From: Novosphingobium sp.
GTDB lineage: Bacteria > Pseudomonadota > Alphaproteobacteria > Sphingomonadales > Sphingomonadaceae
NCBI RefSeq assembly: GCF_024642085.1
Contig: NZ_JAHEBV010000018.1
Span: 1-49,180 of the forward strand
Length of the DNA stretch: 49,180 nt
Direction of reading: 5' to 3'
The position numbers and the translations under genes were made by a program. Below the pieces are notes generated by a model. It was not told the origin of the DNA and did not search any database. It was given only the letters and a program-made list of their open reading frames with translations. Position 1 is the stretch's first letter. Each line of letters begins with the position of its first letter. This document shows, one piece after another, positions 1 to 8,676 of this stretch.

Positions 1-2922
1 CGCAAGGATGCCGAACAGAAACTGCGCGCGACCGAGGCCAACCTGGCCCGGCTGGAAGACCTGATGAGCCAGCTGGATGCGCAAATCGGCACGTTGCGGC
101 GCCAGGCCCGCGCTGCCGAACGCTACAAGGCCTTGTCCGACCGCATCCGTATTGCCGAAGCCCGGCTGGTATTCGCCCGCTGGCGCGATGCGGCCGCTGC
201 TGCTGAGGCTGCCAGGGGTGAAGCCCAGTCTGCCGAAGCGCGGGTCGGCACCGCGCAAGCCGCGATGAAGGCCGCCCAGGCCGCGCAGGCCGCCAGTGCC
301 ACCGCGCTGGCAGAAGCGCGCGATGAACTGGCCGACCGGCGTGACGATGCCGCGGCTCACGGTCACCGTATGGCTCAGCTGACGAGCCAGCTTGAAGCAG
401 TTGAGCAGCGCCTCAAGGATTTGCAGCGACAACAGCATCGGCTTGAGGAAGACCGCGGCGATGCCGACCGGCTGACCCGCGACGCCGCCGAGGCGCAAGC
501 CCGGATCGAGCGCGAACTGGCTGGCGGCGAACAGGCACTGGTGGTGGATGAAAATCGCCGCCCGCTGGTGGCGGCCGCGCTTGACGATGCCGACCGCAAT
601 CTGCGCCAGGCCGAACTGGCGCTGGCGAATGCCACGGCCGATCAGGCCGGGGTCGAAGCCGAATGGCGCGTGGCCGAGGCGGAACTTTCGGCCGCTCGCC
701 AGCGGCTGTCCCGCTTGGAAAACGAAACGCGCCGTCAGCAAGACCTGCGTGACGCCTTGGCTCTTGAGAGTGATACCGAGGCCGCGCTCGCAAAGGCTGA
801 AGCGGACCGCGCCAATGCCGCTGCAACGCTTGACGCAGCACGGACCGGGCTGGAAGCCGGACAAGCGCGAAAGGCGGATCTGCAGGCGGCACGCGACAGC
901 GCCGGCGCCGCGCTTGCTGCCGCGCGCGCCGATCTGGCCGGGGTTGAGCGCGAATGGCAGGCCCTTGACCGCGACCGGCAGGCAAGGGCCAAGCAAGCGG
1001 CTGGTAAGCATGGTCCCGCCGCGCTTGATAGGATCCGCGCGGCACCGGGCTTTGAACGTGCACTTGCTGCTGTGCTGGGCCGCGATGCCAAAGCGCCGAT
1101 TGCCCCGGCCCCGGCGGACCAGGATGGCCGGTTCTGGACCGGTGCCGCCGCGCCTGCATCCGTCGCGAACAGCCTTGCCGCCCATGTCACGCAGTGCCCG
1201 CCGGAACTGGCGGCCCGTCTCGCGCTGGTCCATGTTGCCGATGCCGACGACGGGCGCCCGCTGGCTCCGGGCGAATGGCTGGTCACCACCGCAGGCCGCA
1301 TTCGCCGCTGGGACGGCTTTGTCGCGCGGGGCGAAGGGGCCGCCGAGGCCGCCCGGCTGGAAGCGGAAAACCGCTTATCCTCGCTGGATGCCGAATTGCC
1401 CGCGTTGCGTTCCGCCGTGGCCAGCGCCGAAGCCAGCACTAGCACGGTCCAAGCCGAACTTGCCGCTTTGCAACCTGCGCTGATCGCCGCCGAACGTGCT
1501 GTCGCACAGGCGAGTGAGGCTGAGCGGGCTGCGCTGCGCAGCGTCGATCAGGCCGAAGGCGCCAAGGCCCGGCTCGAAACGCGTCACGGCGAATTGGCTG
1601 CTGCTGCGGCCGATCTGGTCGAGCAAGTGCGCCAAGCCGAAACGGAACGCGCCGCGGCAGAACAGCGCCTTGCCGCTCTGCCCGATCCTGAATCCGGGCG
1701 TTCACAGCTGGCTGCCGCCCGCAGCCGACATGATACCGCGCGCCAGGGACTGCAAAGCGCCAGCGCCGCACTTGCCGCCCACGATCAGGCACTGGCGGTA
1801 GCGCGCGAGCGAACCAATACCCTGCGGTCCGACATCAAGTCATGGCAGGCCCGCGCAGGTGACGCTGCCAACCGGCTGGCGCAGATGGCCCGCCGCGCCG
1901 AAGAGCTGGAGGAAGAACGTGCGATAATCGCCGCAAAGCCCGCCAGCCTGCTGCGCGAGATAGAGGACGGCGATGCGACCCGGGCGCGCATTGCAGCCGA
2001 ACTCGCCGCCGCTGAAGCGCGCGTGGCTGAAGGCACAGACACCGCACGTCACGCCGACATCGCCTTCGCCCAGGCCAACGAAGCGCTCGCCTCTGCGCGA
2101 GAGGTGCGCGCCGGAGCTGCTGCCCGCGCCGAGAACGAGGAAGCCCGCCGCCAGGAAATGGCTGGCATTTCGGGTGAACGCTTTCAATGCCCGCCGCCGC
2201 TGCTGGCCGAGCGCTTCGCCTTTGACAGTGCTGCAGTTGGGCCGGCAGCCGCCGAAAGCGCAGAGCATGACAAACTGGTGGCCGATCGTGAGCGGCTAGG
2301 CCCGGTCAATCTGGTCGCTGCCGACGAACTGGCGGGGGCCGAGGCGCGCCACGGTGCCTCCATCGCCGAACAGGCCGAACTGGGCGAAGCGGTCAACCGG
2401 CTGCGCGGATCGATCGGCAACCTTAACCGCGAAGGGCGCGAGCGGCTGCGTGCCGCGTTCGAAGCGGTTGATCAGCATTTCCGCCGCCTGTTCACCCGCT
2501 TGTTCGAAGGCGGACAGGCGCACCTCGCCCTGATCGATAGCGACGATCCGCTGGAGGCTGGCCTTGAAATCTATGCACAGCCGCCGGGCAAGCGGCTGCA
2601 ATCGCTTACGCTGCTGTCGGGCGGCGAACAGGCGCTGACCGCAGTGGCGCTTATCTTTGCCCTGTTCCTGACCAATCCCGCTCCGATCTGCGTCCTCGAC
2701 GAAGTCGACGCGCCGCTCGACGATGCCAACATCGAACGCTTCTGCGACCTGCTTGACGCGATGGTCGGCGAAACCGATACCCGCTACCTGATTGTTACTC
2801 ACAATGCCGTGACGATGAGCCGGATGCATCGCCTGTTCGGCGTCACCATGATCGAACGCGGGGTCAGCCGTCTGGTCAGCGTTGATCTGGAAGCGGCAGA
2901 AGAACTGCTAGCGGCAGAATAA
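1..2922 (+). CDS. smc: Chromosome segregation ATPase SMC, C-terminal part (5' end outside window)
   Basis: SMC holds chromosome arms together in the condensin-like SMC-ScpA-ScpB complex. The reading frame is open from base 1, so the visible 973 residues lack roughly the first 170 residues of a full SMC, including the Walker A head. The visible part is a long Ala/Glu/Arg-rich coiled coil, a central globular stretch near bases 1000-1320 that fits the hinge (GPAALDRI, FERALAAVLG), a second coiled coil, and the C-terminal ATPase head. The head shows the ABC signature LLSGGEQ (bases 2611-2631), then Walker B and D-loop ICVLDEVDAPLDD. The gene ends one base from the convergent soxR stop. Truncation is by the window edge only; the family call is firm. 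Confidence 0.95.
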   Translation, partial: RKDAEQKLRATEANLARLEDLMSQLDAQIGTLRRQARAAERYKALSDRIRIAEARLVFARWRDAAAAAEAARGEAQSAEARVGTAQAAMKAAQAAQAASATALAEARDELADRRDDAAAHGHRMAQLTSQLEAVEQRLKDLQRQQHRLEEDRGDADRLTRDAAEAQARIERELAGGEQALVVDENRRPLVAAALDDADRNLRQAELALANATADQAGVEAEWRVAEAELSAARQRLSRLENETRRQQDLRDALALESDTEAALAKAEADRANAAATLDAARTGLEAGQARKADLQAARDSAGAALAAARADLAGVEREWQALDRDRQARAKQAAGKHGPAALDRIRAAPGFERALAAVLGRDAKAPIAPAPADQDGRFWTGAAAPASVANSLAAHVTQCPPELAARLALVHVADADDGRPLAPGEWLVTTAGRIRRWDGFVARGEGAAEAARLEAENRLSSLDAELPALRSAVASAEASTSTVQAELAALQPALIAAERAVAQASEAERAALRSVDQAEGAKARLETRHGELAAAAADLVEQVRQAETERAAAEQRLAALPDPESGRSQLAAARSRHDTARQGLQSASAALAAHDQALAVARERTNTLRSDIKSWQARAGDAANRLAQMARRAEELEEERAIIAAKPASLLREIEDGDATRARIAAELAAAEARVAEGTDTARHADIAFAQANEALASAREVRAGAAARAENEEARRQEMAGISGERFQCPPPLLAERFAFDSAAVGPAAAESAEHDKLVADRERLGPVNLVAADELAGAEARHGASIAEQAELGEAVNRLRGSIGNLNREGRERLRAAFEAVDQHFRRLFTRLFEGGQAHLALIDSDDPLEAGLEIYAQPPGKRLQSLTLLSGGEQALTAVALIFALFLTNPAPICVLDEVDAPLDDANIERFCDLLDAMVGETDTRYLIVTHNAVTMSRMHRLFGVTMIERGVSRLVSVDLEAAEELLAAE

Positions 2923-2923
2923 T

Positions 2924-3364
2924 TCAATCCAGCACAAACCGGGGTCCGGTGCCCTTGGTCCCGGCGCGGTCGTCACGGTTGTAGAGCTGGCATTTGTGAA
3001 GACTGAGACAGCCGCAGCCGATGCATTCATCCAGCTTGCGACGGGTCAGTGAGAGCAGCGCAATTTTCTGGTCGATCTGGCTGCGCATCTGGCGGCTGAT
3101 GCGCTGCCAGTCGCTTTGCGTTGGCGTGCGCCCCTGCGGCAACGTCGACAGCTGTTCCTCTATCTCGGCCAGACCCAACCCCAGCCTTTGCGCAATCAGG
3201 ATAAAGCTCAACCGGCGGATGTCGCTGCGCAGGAAGCGGCGCTGGTTACCCATGGTGCGGTAGGGCGCGATCAGGCGTTTGTCTTCGTAGAAACGGATAG
3301 CCGAAATGGCGAGGCCGGTGCGCCGGGCCAATTCGCCGATTGGCAGCAGATCGTTTTTGTCCAT
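2924..3364 (-). CDS. soxR: Redox-sensitive MerR-family activator SoxR
   Basis: SoxR is a dimeric transcription factor that activates target promoters when its [2Fe-2S] cluster is oxidised by redox-cycling compounds or superoxide. This 146-residue protein has the normal family length. The N-terminal winged helix (PIGELARRTGLAISAIRFYE, residues 8-27) is MerR type. Residues C114, C117, C119 and C125 give the C-x2-C-x-C-x5-C ligand set that separates SoxR from other MerR proteins. The gene diverges from a VOC-family gene with a sox box between them. No soxS is seen, as expected outside enterobacteria, where SoxR acts directly on its targets. Confidence 0.95.
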   Translation of the reverse strand: MDKNDLLPIGELARRTGLAISAIRFYEDKRLIAPYRTMGNQRRFLRSDIRRLSFILIAQRLGLGLAEIEEQLSTLPQGRTPTQSDWQRISRQMRSQIDQKIALLSLTRRKLDECIGCGCLSLHKCQLYNRDDRAGTKGTGPRFVLD

Positions 3365-3387
3365 CGTCCGTCCCCGATTTCGCTTGA

Positions 3388-3406
3388 TCTCAAGTTACCT
3401 TGAGGT
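3388..3406 (+). promoter_or_regulatory. Sox box (SoxR operator) in the soxR/VOC intergenic region
   Basis: The sequence TCTCAAGTTACCTTGAGGT contains the dyad CTCAAG-N4-CTTGAG and differs at very few positions from the classical sox box CCTCAAGTTAACTTGAGG. It lies between soxR and the VOC gene. TTGATC at 3384-3389 could be the -35 of the rightward promoter, with the operator filling the long spacer that SoxR distorts. I see no good -10 hexamer. The position suggests control of the VOC gene and possibly of soxR itself. Confidence 0.85.
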
Positions 3407-3471
3407 TGCACAACCAGCAAGCGCAGCGATTCGACGCTGCGGCAGAACGAGTCGAAAAAAGGACGAAACCC

Positions 3472-3846
3472 ATGCCAACCGGATTTCTGGAACATGCCAA
3501 CATCACCGTCAGCGATCCCGATCGCTCATCCCGCTTGCTGCAAGAACTGTGCGGTTGGCACGAACGCTGGCGCGGTCCTTCTCAACAGGGCGGATGGACC
3601 ATTCATGTCGGGACCGACCGGGACTATCTTGCGGTCTACACCACGGACAAGCCTGTGGTTGAGCCTTTCGCCAAAGGCGTTCCGCTCAACCACGTGGGAC
3701 TGGTTGTCGATGATCTTGACGCAGCCGAACAGGTGGTCATCGACGCGGGCCTCGTCCCGTTCAACCACATGGATTACGAACCCGGGCGGCGGTTCTACTT
3801 CTTTGATTGGGACGGGATCGAGTTCGAGATGGTAAGTTATGCCTAA
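3472..3846 (+). CDS. VOC-superfamily (glyoxalase/bleomycin-resistance fold) protein
   Basis: This 124-residue single-domain protein of the vicinal oxygen chelate superfamily begins with the usual first strand (FLEHANITVSDPDRS), has a middle His (PLNHVGLVVDDLDAAE), and ends with a metal-ligand-type strand (YFFDWDGIEFEMVSYA). The family covers glyoxalases, dioxygenases and drug-binding proteins; the substrate cannot be told. ATG 3472 is chosen because a TTG 72 bases upstream would lie inside the sox box, and because AAAAAAGGACG precedes this ATG. The sox box just upstream suggests SoxR activation, so detoxification of redox-active compounds is a reasonable inference. The stop overlaps the convergent SRAP gene by three bases. 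Confidence 0.85.
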   Translation: MPTGFLEHANITVSDPDRSSRLLQELCGWHERWRGPSQQGGWTIHVGTDRDYLAVYTTDKPVVEPFAKGVPLNHVGLVVDDLDAAEQVVIDAGLVPFNHMDYEPGRRFYFFDWDGIEFEMVSYA

Positions 3847-4469
3847 AGCAACGGGCCGCGTGCGGATGACGCTGCGCATGCCCAGCGTTCATCCGTCCGA
3901 TCCACTGTCAGGGCATCTTCCCAGGTGCGGCACAGCACCAGCGCTTCGTCGGGCGTTCCTTCGAGCCAATACCGCTGTGCGGCACGGCTCAGGATCAGCG
4001 GCATCCGGTCATGCACGTCAGCCATCTGCGGGTGCCCATCGACCATCACCATGGTATAGACCCGCCCCCATTCAGTGCTGGGACGCCACAGGCCGGCCAC
4101 TGCAAACACGTCTTCTCCGGGCAGGCCATACCAGGTCCGGGTCATATGCCCTTTGGCGCCTTCCGCTTCGGCCCACTGGCTGACCGGGATCAGGCAGCGG
4201 CGGTGCACCAGGCTGTCGCGCCAGAACGCGGTGGTCAGCTTGTCCTCGCGCGCGTTGGTGACAGGCTTGGGTTTCAGCAGCTGGCCCTGCTTGCCCTTGA
4301 GAACCAGAGGAAAGCCCCACGTCATCGCCTGGGCACGGCCCTCTGCAATGATAAGTCCGGGATAGCCGGGATAGACTTCTGCGGCATAGTTGGCGCTGGT
4401 GTCGGCATTCACCGTGAACAGCCGGGCCACTTCCTGCGTGCCCTTGGTCATGCGGTAAAGGTTGCACAT
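3843..4469 (-). CDS. SOS response-associated peptidase family protein (SRAP, YedK/HMCES type)
   Basis: SRAP proteins crosslink to abasic sites in single-stranded DNA through Cys2 and so shield them. The protein starts MCNLYR, giving the required Cys2 once the initiator Met is removed. Other family landmarks are the Asn in VTNARED, the segment RRCLIPVSQWAEAEG containing the catalytic Glu region, and the His in VHDRMP. At 208 residues it is close to family length. The name peptidase is historical and reflects self-processing at Cys2. It is convergent with the VOC gene, and I see no LexA box. Confidence 0.93.
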   Translation of the reverse strand: MCNLYRMTKGTQEVARLFTVNADTSANYAAEVYPGYPGLIIAEGRAQAMTWGFPLVLKGKQGQLLKPKPVTNAREDKLTTAFWRDSLVHRRCLIPVSQWAEAEGAKGHMTRTWYGLPGEDVFAVAGLWRPSTEWGRVYTMVMVDGHPQMADVHDRMPLILSRAAQRYWLEGTPDEALVLCRTWEDALTVDRTDERWACAASSARGPLL

Positions 4470-4475
4470 CGAGAG

Positions 4476-4991
4476 TCAGCGCTGCGGGCGTCCGCAGCCG
4501 CGATCGGTCCGTCCGCTGTGGACGAAAACCACGGCGTAAGGATAGACCACGTCGCTCATCCCGTCGCCGCATTTGCCGGGGGTGAAAGTCAGGGTGAAAG
4601 GCCTGCCGTTGAACCGCGCGGCGTAGCGGATCACGTCACCTTCACGCTTTTCTGTGCTGGAAACCACCACACCGTTGAGCATGTCGGGCGTTACATATTT
4701 GAGCCGCCAGTTTGGCAGCACCTCTACCGACCAGAACGGCTCGGTCCCCAGGGCCTGCAACCGCTTGGCCGGTTTTTCCGTTGGCGTGGCAGTTGGCGGC
4801 GGAACTGGCCTGGGACCAGGCGCAGGAGTTTGGGATGGCGCAGGCGTTGGCGCAGGCGTTGGCTTCGGTGCTGGCAGCGGCGCGGCGGATGACGAAACGC
4901 CGGGCGCCGGCAGGGGCGCGCCCTTGTCTTCGGGTTTGGCCGGTGTGCACGCCGCAAGACCGATCAATCCGACCAGCGCCGCGCTACGCAT
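4476..4991 (-). CDS. Putative lipoprotein of the COG3650 family
   Basis: This 171-residue protein has a lipoprotein signal peptide (hydrophobic run followed by the lipobox GLAAC near residue 15), then a Pro/Ala-rich linker of about 55 residues. A conserved C-terminal domain follows with ALGTEPFWSVEV, a Lys/Tyr-rich strand, KCGDGMSD and a terminal GCG. These are marks of the COG3650 family, whose function is not established. ATG 4991 is chosen because it places the signal peptide at the N-terminus; upstream in-frame starts would bury it. The start overlaps the 3' end of ubiA by 8 bases, so translational coupling is likely. Confidence 0.8.
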   Translation of the reverse strand: MRSAALVGLIGLAACTPAKPEDKGAPLPAPGVSSSAAPLPAPKPTPAPTPAPSQTPAPGPRPVPPPTATPTEKPAKRLQALGTEPFWSVEVLPNWRLKYVTPDMLNGVVVSSTEKREGDVIRYAARFNGRPFTLTFTPGKCGDGMSDVVYPYAVVFVHSGRTDRGCGRPQR

Positions 4992-5886
4992 TGCCGACCA
5001 CCCAGCAAGCCAGCGCAACCAGCAGTCCGGCCGTGCGGTTGGAGCGGAAACGGGCAAGGGCATTGTCGGCATCGTCGGGTTCCAGTGTCAGGGCCTGCCA
5101 CCCAAGATGCAATGCTGCGGGTGCGAGAGCAAGCAGCACAAGCCAATCGGGCCGCAGCAGCCAGAATGCAAGCGCCCACAGCGCCAAGGCCGCACCATAA
5201 AACGCGGCCACTCCGCCGTGCACGTGATTGCCAAGCGTAATGGCTGACGAACCGATACCGATTGCCGCGTCGTCCTCGCGGTCCTGGCAGGCATAGATTG
5301 TGTCATACCCCACACACCACGCCCATGCCCCGGCATAGAGCGCCAGCATCACCAGCAGGTTGTCGCTGCGGATTGCGGTCCACCCGGTTGGTGCACCCCA
5401 GGTAAAGACCAGCCCAAGCCAGGCCTGCGGAAACCCTGTAATACGCTTCATGAAGGGATAGGCCGCGACCAGCGCCAGACTGCCCAGCGCTACCAGCTGC
5501 GCCTGCCAGCGCAGTTGCAGCAACACCACCAGCCCGATCAGGCACAGCGCAATCAGCCACATCCAGGCCGCGCGCTTGCTGACCCGCCCGCTTGCCACCG
5601 GGCGCAGCGCGGTGCGCGCAACTTTCACATCAAGATCGGCATCGACGATGTCGTTATAAACACACCCCGCCCCGCGCATCGCGATGGAGCCGAGCAGGAA
5701 CCACGCCAGCAATTCCCAGCGGGCTTGGCCGCCTGCCAGCAGCACCCCCCAGGCACAGGGCCAATAGAGCAGCCACCAGCCGATAGGCCGATCAAACCGG
5801 GCGAGCTGGGCAAAATCACGCGGTGGCTGCGGCAGCGCGGCAACGATCCCGCGGTGCTGCGAATCAGGGACGATTTCAGCCTTCAT
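4984..5886 (-). CDS. ubiA: 4-hydroxybenzoate polyprenyltransferase UbiA
   Basis: UbiA joins the polyprenyl chain to 4-hydroxybenzoate in ubiquinone biosynthesis, in the inner membrane. The 300-residue protein has about eight or nine hydrophobic segments. It carries both Asp-rich motifs that bind Mg-diphosphate: NDIVDADLD at residues 78-86 and CQDREDD near residue 200. The RP-x-ASG segment (ALRPVASGRVS) is also typical. The gene runs away from rsmE and its 3' end overlaps the COG3650 lipoprotein start. Confidence 0.95.
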   Translation of the reverse strand: MKAEIVPDSQHRGIVAALPQPPRDFAQLARFDRPIGWWLLYWPCAWGVLLAGGQARWELLAWFLLGSIAMRGAGCVYNDIVDADLDVKVARTALRPVASGRVSKRAAWMWLIALCLIGLVVLLQLRWQAQLVALGSLALVAAYPFMKRITGFPQAWLGLVFTWGAPTGWTAIRSDNLLVMLALYAGAWAWCVGYDTIYACQDREDDAAIGIGSSAITLGNHVHGGVAAFYGAALALWALAFWLLRPDWLVLLALAPAALHLGWQALTLEPDDADNALARFRSNRTAGLLVALACWVVGNA

Positions 5887-6200
5887 TGTTCAGATACAGC
5901 GCGTTAGACATGAACAAGCTCACATAAATCACAGCGTACAGGAAACACAAAACGCAGCGCGCAACCTTTGTCACTGCACGTCGGGTTTCGGCGATCACGC
6001 GCGGGAATGTCCAGAGTTTGTTTTCGGGCAGCCATGCTGATCGTGTGCCACAGGTCGGTCCAGTAGGACAGCATCTGCGATGCGGCGGATCAAGCAAAGC
6101 CGATGCGGTTTGGACGGCAGCCATCGCTTTCCGGCGCTTACCCCGGAGGACGAACCGTGCACCGCTTTACTTCGCTACACTCGCCGTTATTCCGGCAGGA
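5887..6200. other. Divergent intergenic region ubiA / rsmE (314 bp)
   Basis: No convincing gene was found here. Open frames of 60-80 codons have no ribosome binding site or recognisable product. A TACACT hexamer at 6176-6181, about 20 bases before the rsmE ATG, resembles a -10 box but has no clear -35 partner. The ubiA side is slightly AT-richer than the neighbouring genes and probably holds its promoter. Confidence 0.4.
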
Positions 6201-6956
6201 ATGCCCGCCGTTCCCGCCTGGCCGCCCAAAAGTGCGCCCCGACTGTTCGTGTCCGGTCCGCTGGGCGCTGGCGCTGCGATAACCATCGAAGGTCCGCAGG
6301 CACATTATCTGGCCCGCGTGATGCGCGTCGGCGCTGGCGATCTGGTGGTGCTGTGCGATAATCTGACCGGGGAGTGGGCAGCGCGGGTGGTCAGCGCCGG
6401 CAAGCGAGACGTTTCGCTGACCGCCGAGACGCTGCTGCGCCTGCGTGAAGACGTGCCTGATTTCACGCTGTGCGCAGCGCTGCTCAAGAAAGACCGGTTC
6501 GATCTGGTGCTGGAAAAGGCCTGCGAACTGGGGGTGGCGGCAATCCAGCCGGTGCTGACCCGGCGCTGCGTGGCCGACAAGCTTAACCTGGAACGTGCTC
6601 GCGCGATCCTGGTCGAAGCGGCCGAACAATGCGCCCGCACCGCCCTGCCGGTATTGCACGAACCGGTTAAGCTTGAACTGTTGCTCAGGCAGTGGGCCGC
6701 ACCGCGCGCGCTCTTTTTTGCCGATGAAAACGGAGGCGATGATGCAGCCTCTGCTTTTGCCGTGCACAGCGGTCCGGCCGCGCTGGTGACCGGTCCGGAA
6801 GGCGGCTTTGACGAGGCGGAGCGCGCCGCGATCCGCGCTTATCCCGCCACCCGCGCGATCACGCTTGGCCCGCGTGTGCTGCGCGGCGAAACGGCCGCGA
6901 TAGCTGCCACGGCGCTGTGGATGGGCACCTGCGGCGATTGGCGCAACGCCCCATAA
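6201..6956 (+). CDS. rsmE: 16S rRNA m3U1498 methyltransferase RsmE
   Basis: RsmE is a SPOUT methyltransferase that methylates N3 of U1498 of 16S rRNA in the decoding region of the 30S subunit. The 251-residue product has the PUA-like N-terminal domain (RLFVSGPLGAGAAI; AHYLARVMRVGAGD). Its C-terminal trefoil-knot SAM site shows LVTGPEGGFDEAE and ITLGPRVLRGETAAI. ATG 6201 is chosen because GGCAGGA sits directly upstream and the N-terminal domain begins just after it; longer in-frame starts add unrelated sequence. It is followed by gshA 41 bases later on the same strand. Confidence 0.95.
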   Translation: MPAVPAWPPKSAPRLFVSGPLGAGAAITIEGPQAHYLARVMRVGAGDLVVLCDNLTGEWAARVVSAGKRDVSLTAETLLRLREDVPDFTLCAALLKKDRFDLVLEKACELGVAAIQPVLTRRCVADKLNLERARAILVEAAEQCARTALPVLHEPVKLELLLRQWAAPRALFFADENGGDDAASAFAVHSGPAALVTGPEGGFDEAERAAIRAYPATRAITLGPRVLRGETAAIAATALWMGTCGDWRNAP

Positions 6957-6997
6957 TTTCGCTGGCAAGGGCGCGGACAAAGCACTAACTCCCGGCC

Positions 6998-8368
6998 ATG
7001 AGCACGAGACAGGTTTCAGATCGCAACGATCCTTTGATCGAGAGCCGCGACCAGCTGGCAGGCCCGATGATCAAGGGCGAAAAGCCGCGCGAACGCTGGC
7101 GGATCGGCACCGAGCACGAAAAACTGGTTTATTGCACGGGCGATCACCACGCCCCCAGTTATGATGAACCGGGCGGAATCCGTGACATGCTGGTGGCCTT
7201 GCAGGACTATGGCTGGGAGCCGGTGATCGAGGGCGGTAATATCATCGCGCTTTCAGGCAGTGACGGCGCCGTCAGTCTGGAACCGGCCGGGCAACTTGAA
7301 CTGTCGGGCGCGCCGCTGGAAACGCTGCACCAGACCTGTGCTGAAACCGGGCGGCATCTTGATCAGGTCAAGGCGATCGGGGCCAAGACCGGCAAAGGCT
7401 TTCTGGGCCTGGGGATGTGGCCGGACAAGACCCGCGCCGAATTGCCGATCATGCCCAAGGGCCGTTATGAAGTCATGCTGCGGCACATGCCGCGCGTGGG
7501 CAGCATGGGCCTCGACATGATGCTGCGGACCTGCACCATCCAGGTCAATCTCGACTATTCGAGCGAGGCTGACATGGTCCAGAAGTTCCGCACCAGCCTG
7601 GCGCTGCAACCCCTGGCGACCGCGCTGTTCGCCAACTCGCCGTTCACCGAAGGCAAGCCCAACGGCTTTCTGTCCTACCGCAGCCATATCTGGACCGACA
7701 CCGATCCGCACCGCACCGGGATGCTGGGTTTCGTGTTCGAAGACGGCTTTGGCTATGACCGCTATGTCGAATATATGCTGGACGTGCCGATGTATTTCGT
7801 CTTCCGCGACGGCAAGTACATCGATGCCTCTGGCCTGTCGTTCCGCGACTTCATGGCCGGCAAGCTGTCTGTTCTGCCGGGCGAGCTGCCGCGGCTGAGC
7901 GACTGGGTCGATCACCTGTCCACCGCATTTCCCGAAGTGCGGCTAAAGAGCTTTCTTGAAATGCGCGGGGCCGATGGCGGACCGTGGAACAAGATCTGCG
8001 CCCTGCCTGCCTTCTGGGTCGGCCTGCTTTACGATCAGGGCGCGCTCGACGCGGCGTGGGATCTGGTCAAGGGCTGGGATCTTGACGGACGAGAGGCACT
8101 GCGCGCCGCTGTGCCCAAGCTGGGCCTGAGCGCACCGGTGCCGGGCGGCGGCACCCTGAAAGATATTGCCGCTGAAGTTCTGGCGATCAGCCGCGGCGGC
8201 CTCAACGCGCGCAGCCGGCTTAATTCGATGGGCGATACCGAGGCCGGGTTCCTGAACCCGCTCGACGACATTGTCCGCACCGGCAAGGTGCCAGCGCAGG
8301 TCCTGCTTGACAAATATCACGGTGAATGGGGCGGCGACATTTCCCGCGTCTATGAAATGAGCTTCTAG
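6998..8368 (+). CDS. gshA: Glutamate-cysteine ligase, plant/alphaproteobacterial type
   Basis: This enzyme catalyses the ATP-dependent first step of glutathione synthesis, forming gamma-glutamylcysteine. The 456-residue protein shows RIGTEHEKLVY near the N-terminus (the Glu of the active site), SLEPAGQLELSGAP, GRYEVMLRHMP, the TIQVNLDYSSE strand and FANSPF. Together these fit the group of bacterial GCLs related to plant GSH1 rather than E. coli GshA. The stop TAG is followed immediately by the ATG of the next gene, so the two are probably co-translated. Confidence 0.95.
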   Translation: MSTRQVSDRNDPLIESRDQLAGPMIKGEKPRERWRIGTEHEKLVYCTGDHHAPSYDEPGGIRDMLVALQDYGWEPVIEGGNIIALSGSDGAVSLEPAGQLELSGAPLETLHQTCAETGRHLDQVKAIGAKTGKGFLGLGMWPDKTRAELPIMPKGRYEVMLRHMPRVGSMGLDMMLRTCTIQVNLDYSSEADMVQKFRTSLALQPLATALFANSPFTEGKPNGFLSYRSHIWTDTDPHRTGMLGFVFEDGFGYDRYVEYMLDVPMYFVFRDGKYIDASGLSFRDFMAGKLSVLPGELPRLSDWVDHLSTAFPEVRLKSFLEMRGADGGPWNKICALPAFWVGLLYDQGALDAAWDLVKGWDLDGREALRAAVPKLGLSAPVPGGGTLKDIAAEVLAISRGGLNARSRLNSMGDTEAGFLNPLDDIVRTGKVPAQVLLDKYHGEWGGDISRVYEMSF

Positions 8369-8668
8369 ATGATCGTAGTCATAGGCCAGTTCCGCTTGCC
8401 GCCCGGCGCCATGACTGCCGGGCGCATCGCCATGACCAAAGTGATTGAAGCTACCCGGCGCGAGGACGGCTGCGTTCAGTATAACTATGCCGAAGACATG
8501 ATCGACCCCGGCTTGATCCGGGTCAGCGAAATCTGGGAAAGCGAAGCGCAGCTCAGCGCGCATTTGCAAACCCCCCACATGGCGGTGTGGCAGAAAGAAC
8601 GCGCCGCCCTGGGACTAAGCGAACGGGACATCACGGTGTTCACTGCTGGCCCGGGCAAACCCCTTTAA
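8369..8668 (+). CDS. Putative quinol monooxygenase (ABM/YgiN-like dimeric barrel)
   Basis: The 99-residue product matches the antibiotic biosynthesis monooxygenase fold: VIGQFRLPPG at the first strand, ATRREDGCVQYNYAED in the middle, WESEAQLSAHLQTPHM and a C-terminal strand. Members include the quinol monooxygenase YgiN and heme-degrading enzymes. The particular substrate is unknown, and the heme-ligand pattern of IsdG is not evident. It starts on the base after the gshA stop, which suggests a role linked to redox or thiol homeostasis (inference). Confidence 0.85.
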   Translation: MIVVIGQFRLPPGAMTAGRIAMTKVIEATRREDGCVQYNYAEDMIDPGLIRVSEIWESEAQLSAHLQTPHMAVWQKERAALGLSERDITVFTAGPGKPL

Positions 8669-8676
8669 CCTGGCTG

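Noticed and set aside
413..1483. Long open frames on both strands inside smc
   Set aside because: They lie antisense or out of frame within a clear SMC coiled coil; the high GC content gives long stop-free frames and their products show no domain.
3400..3471. TTG start of the VOC gene at 3400
   Set aside because: The codon lies inside the sox box, upstream of any SoxR-dependent transcription start; ATG 3472 has a better ribosome binding site.
5876..6124. 82-codon leftward frame before ubiA
   Set aside because: Composition is irregular, there is no ribosome binding site, and it overlaps the ubiA start in another frame.
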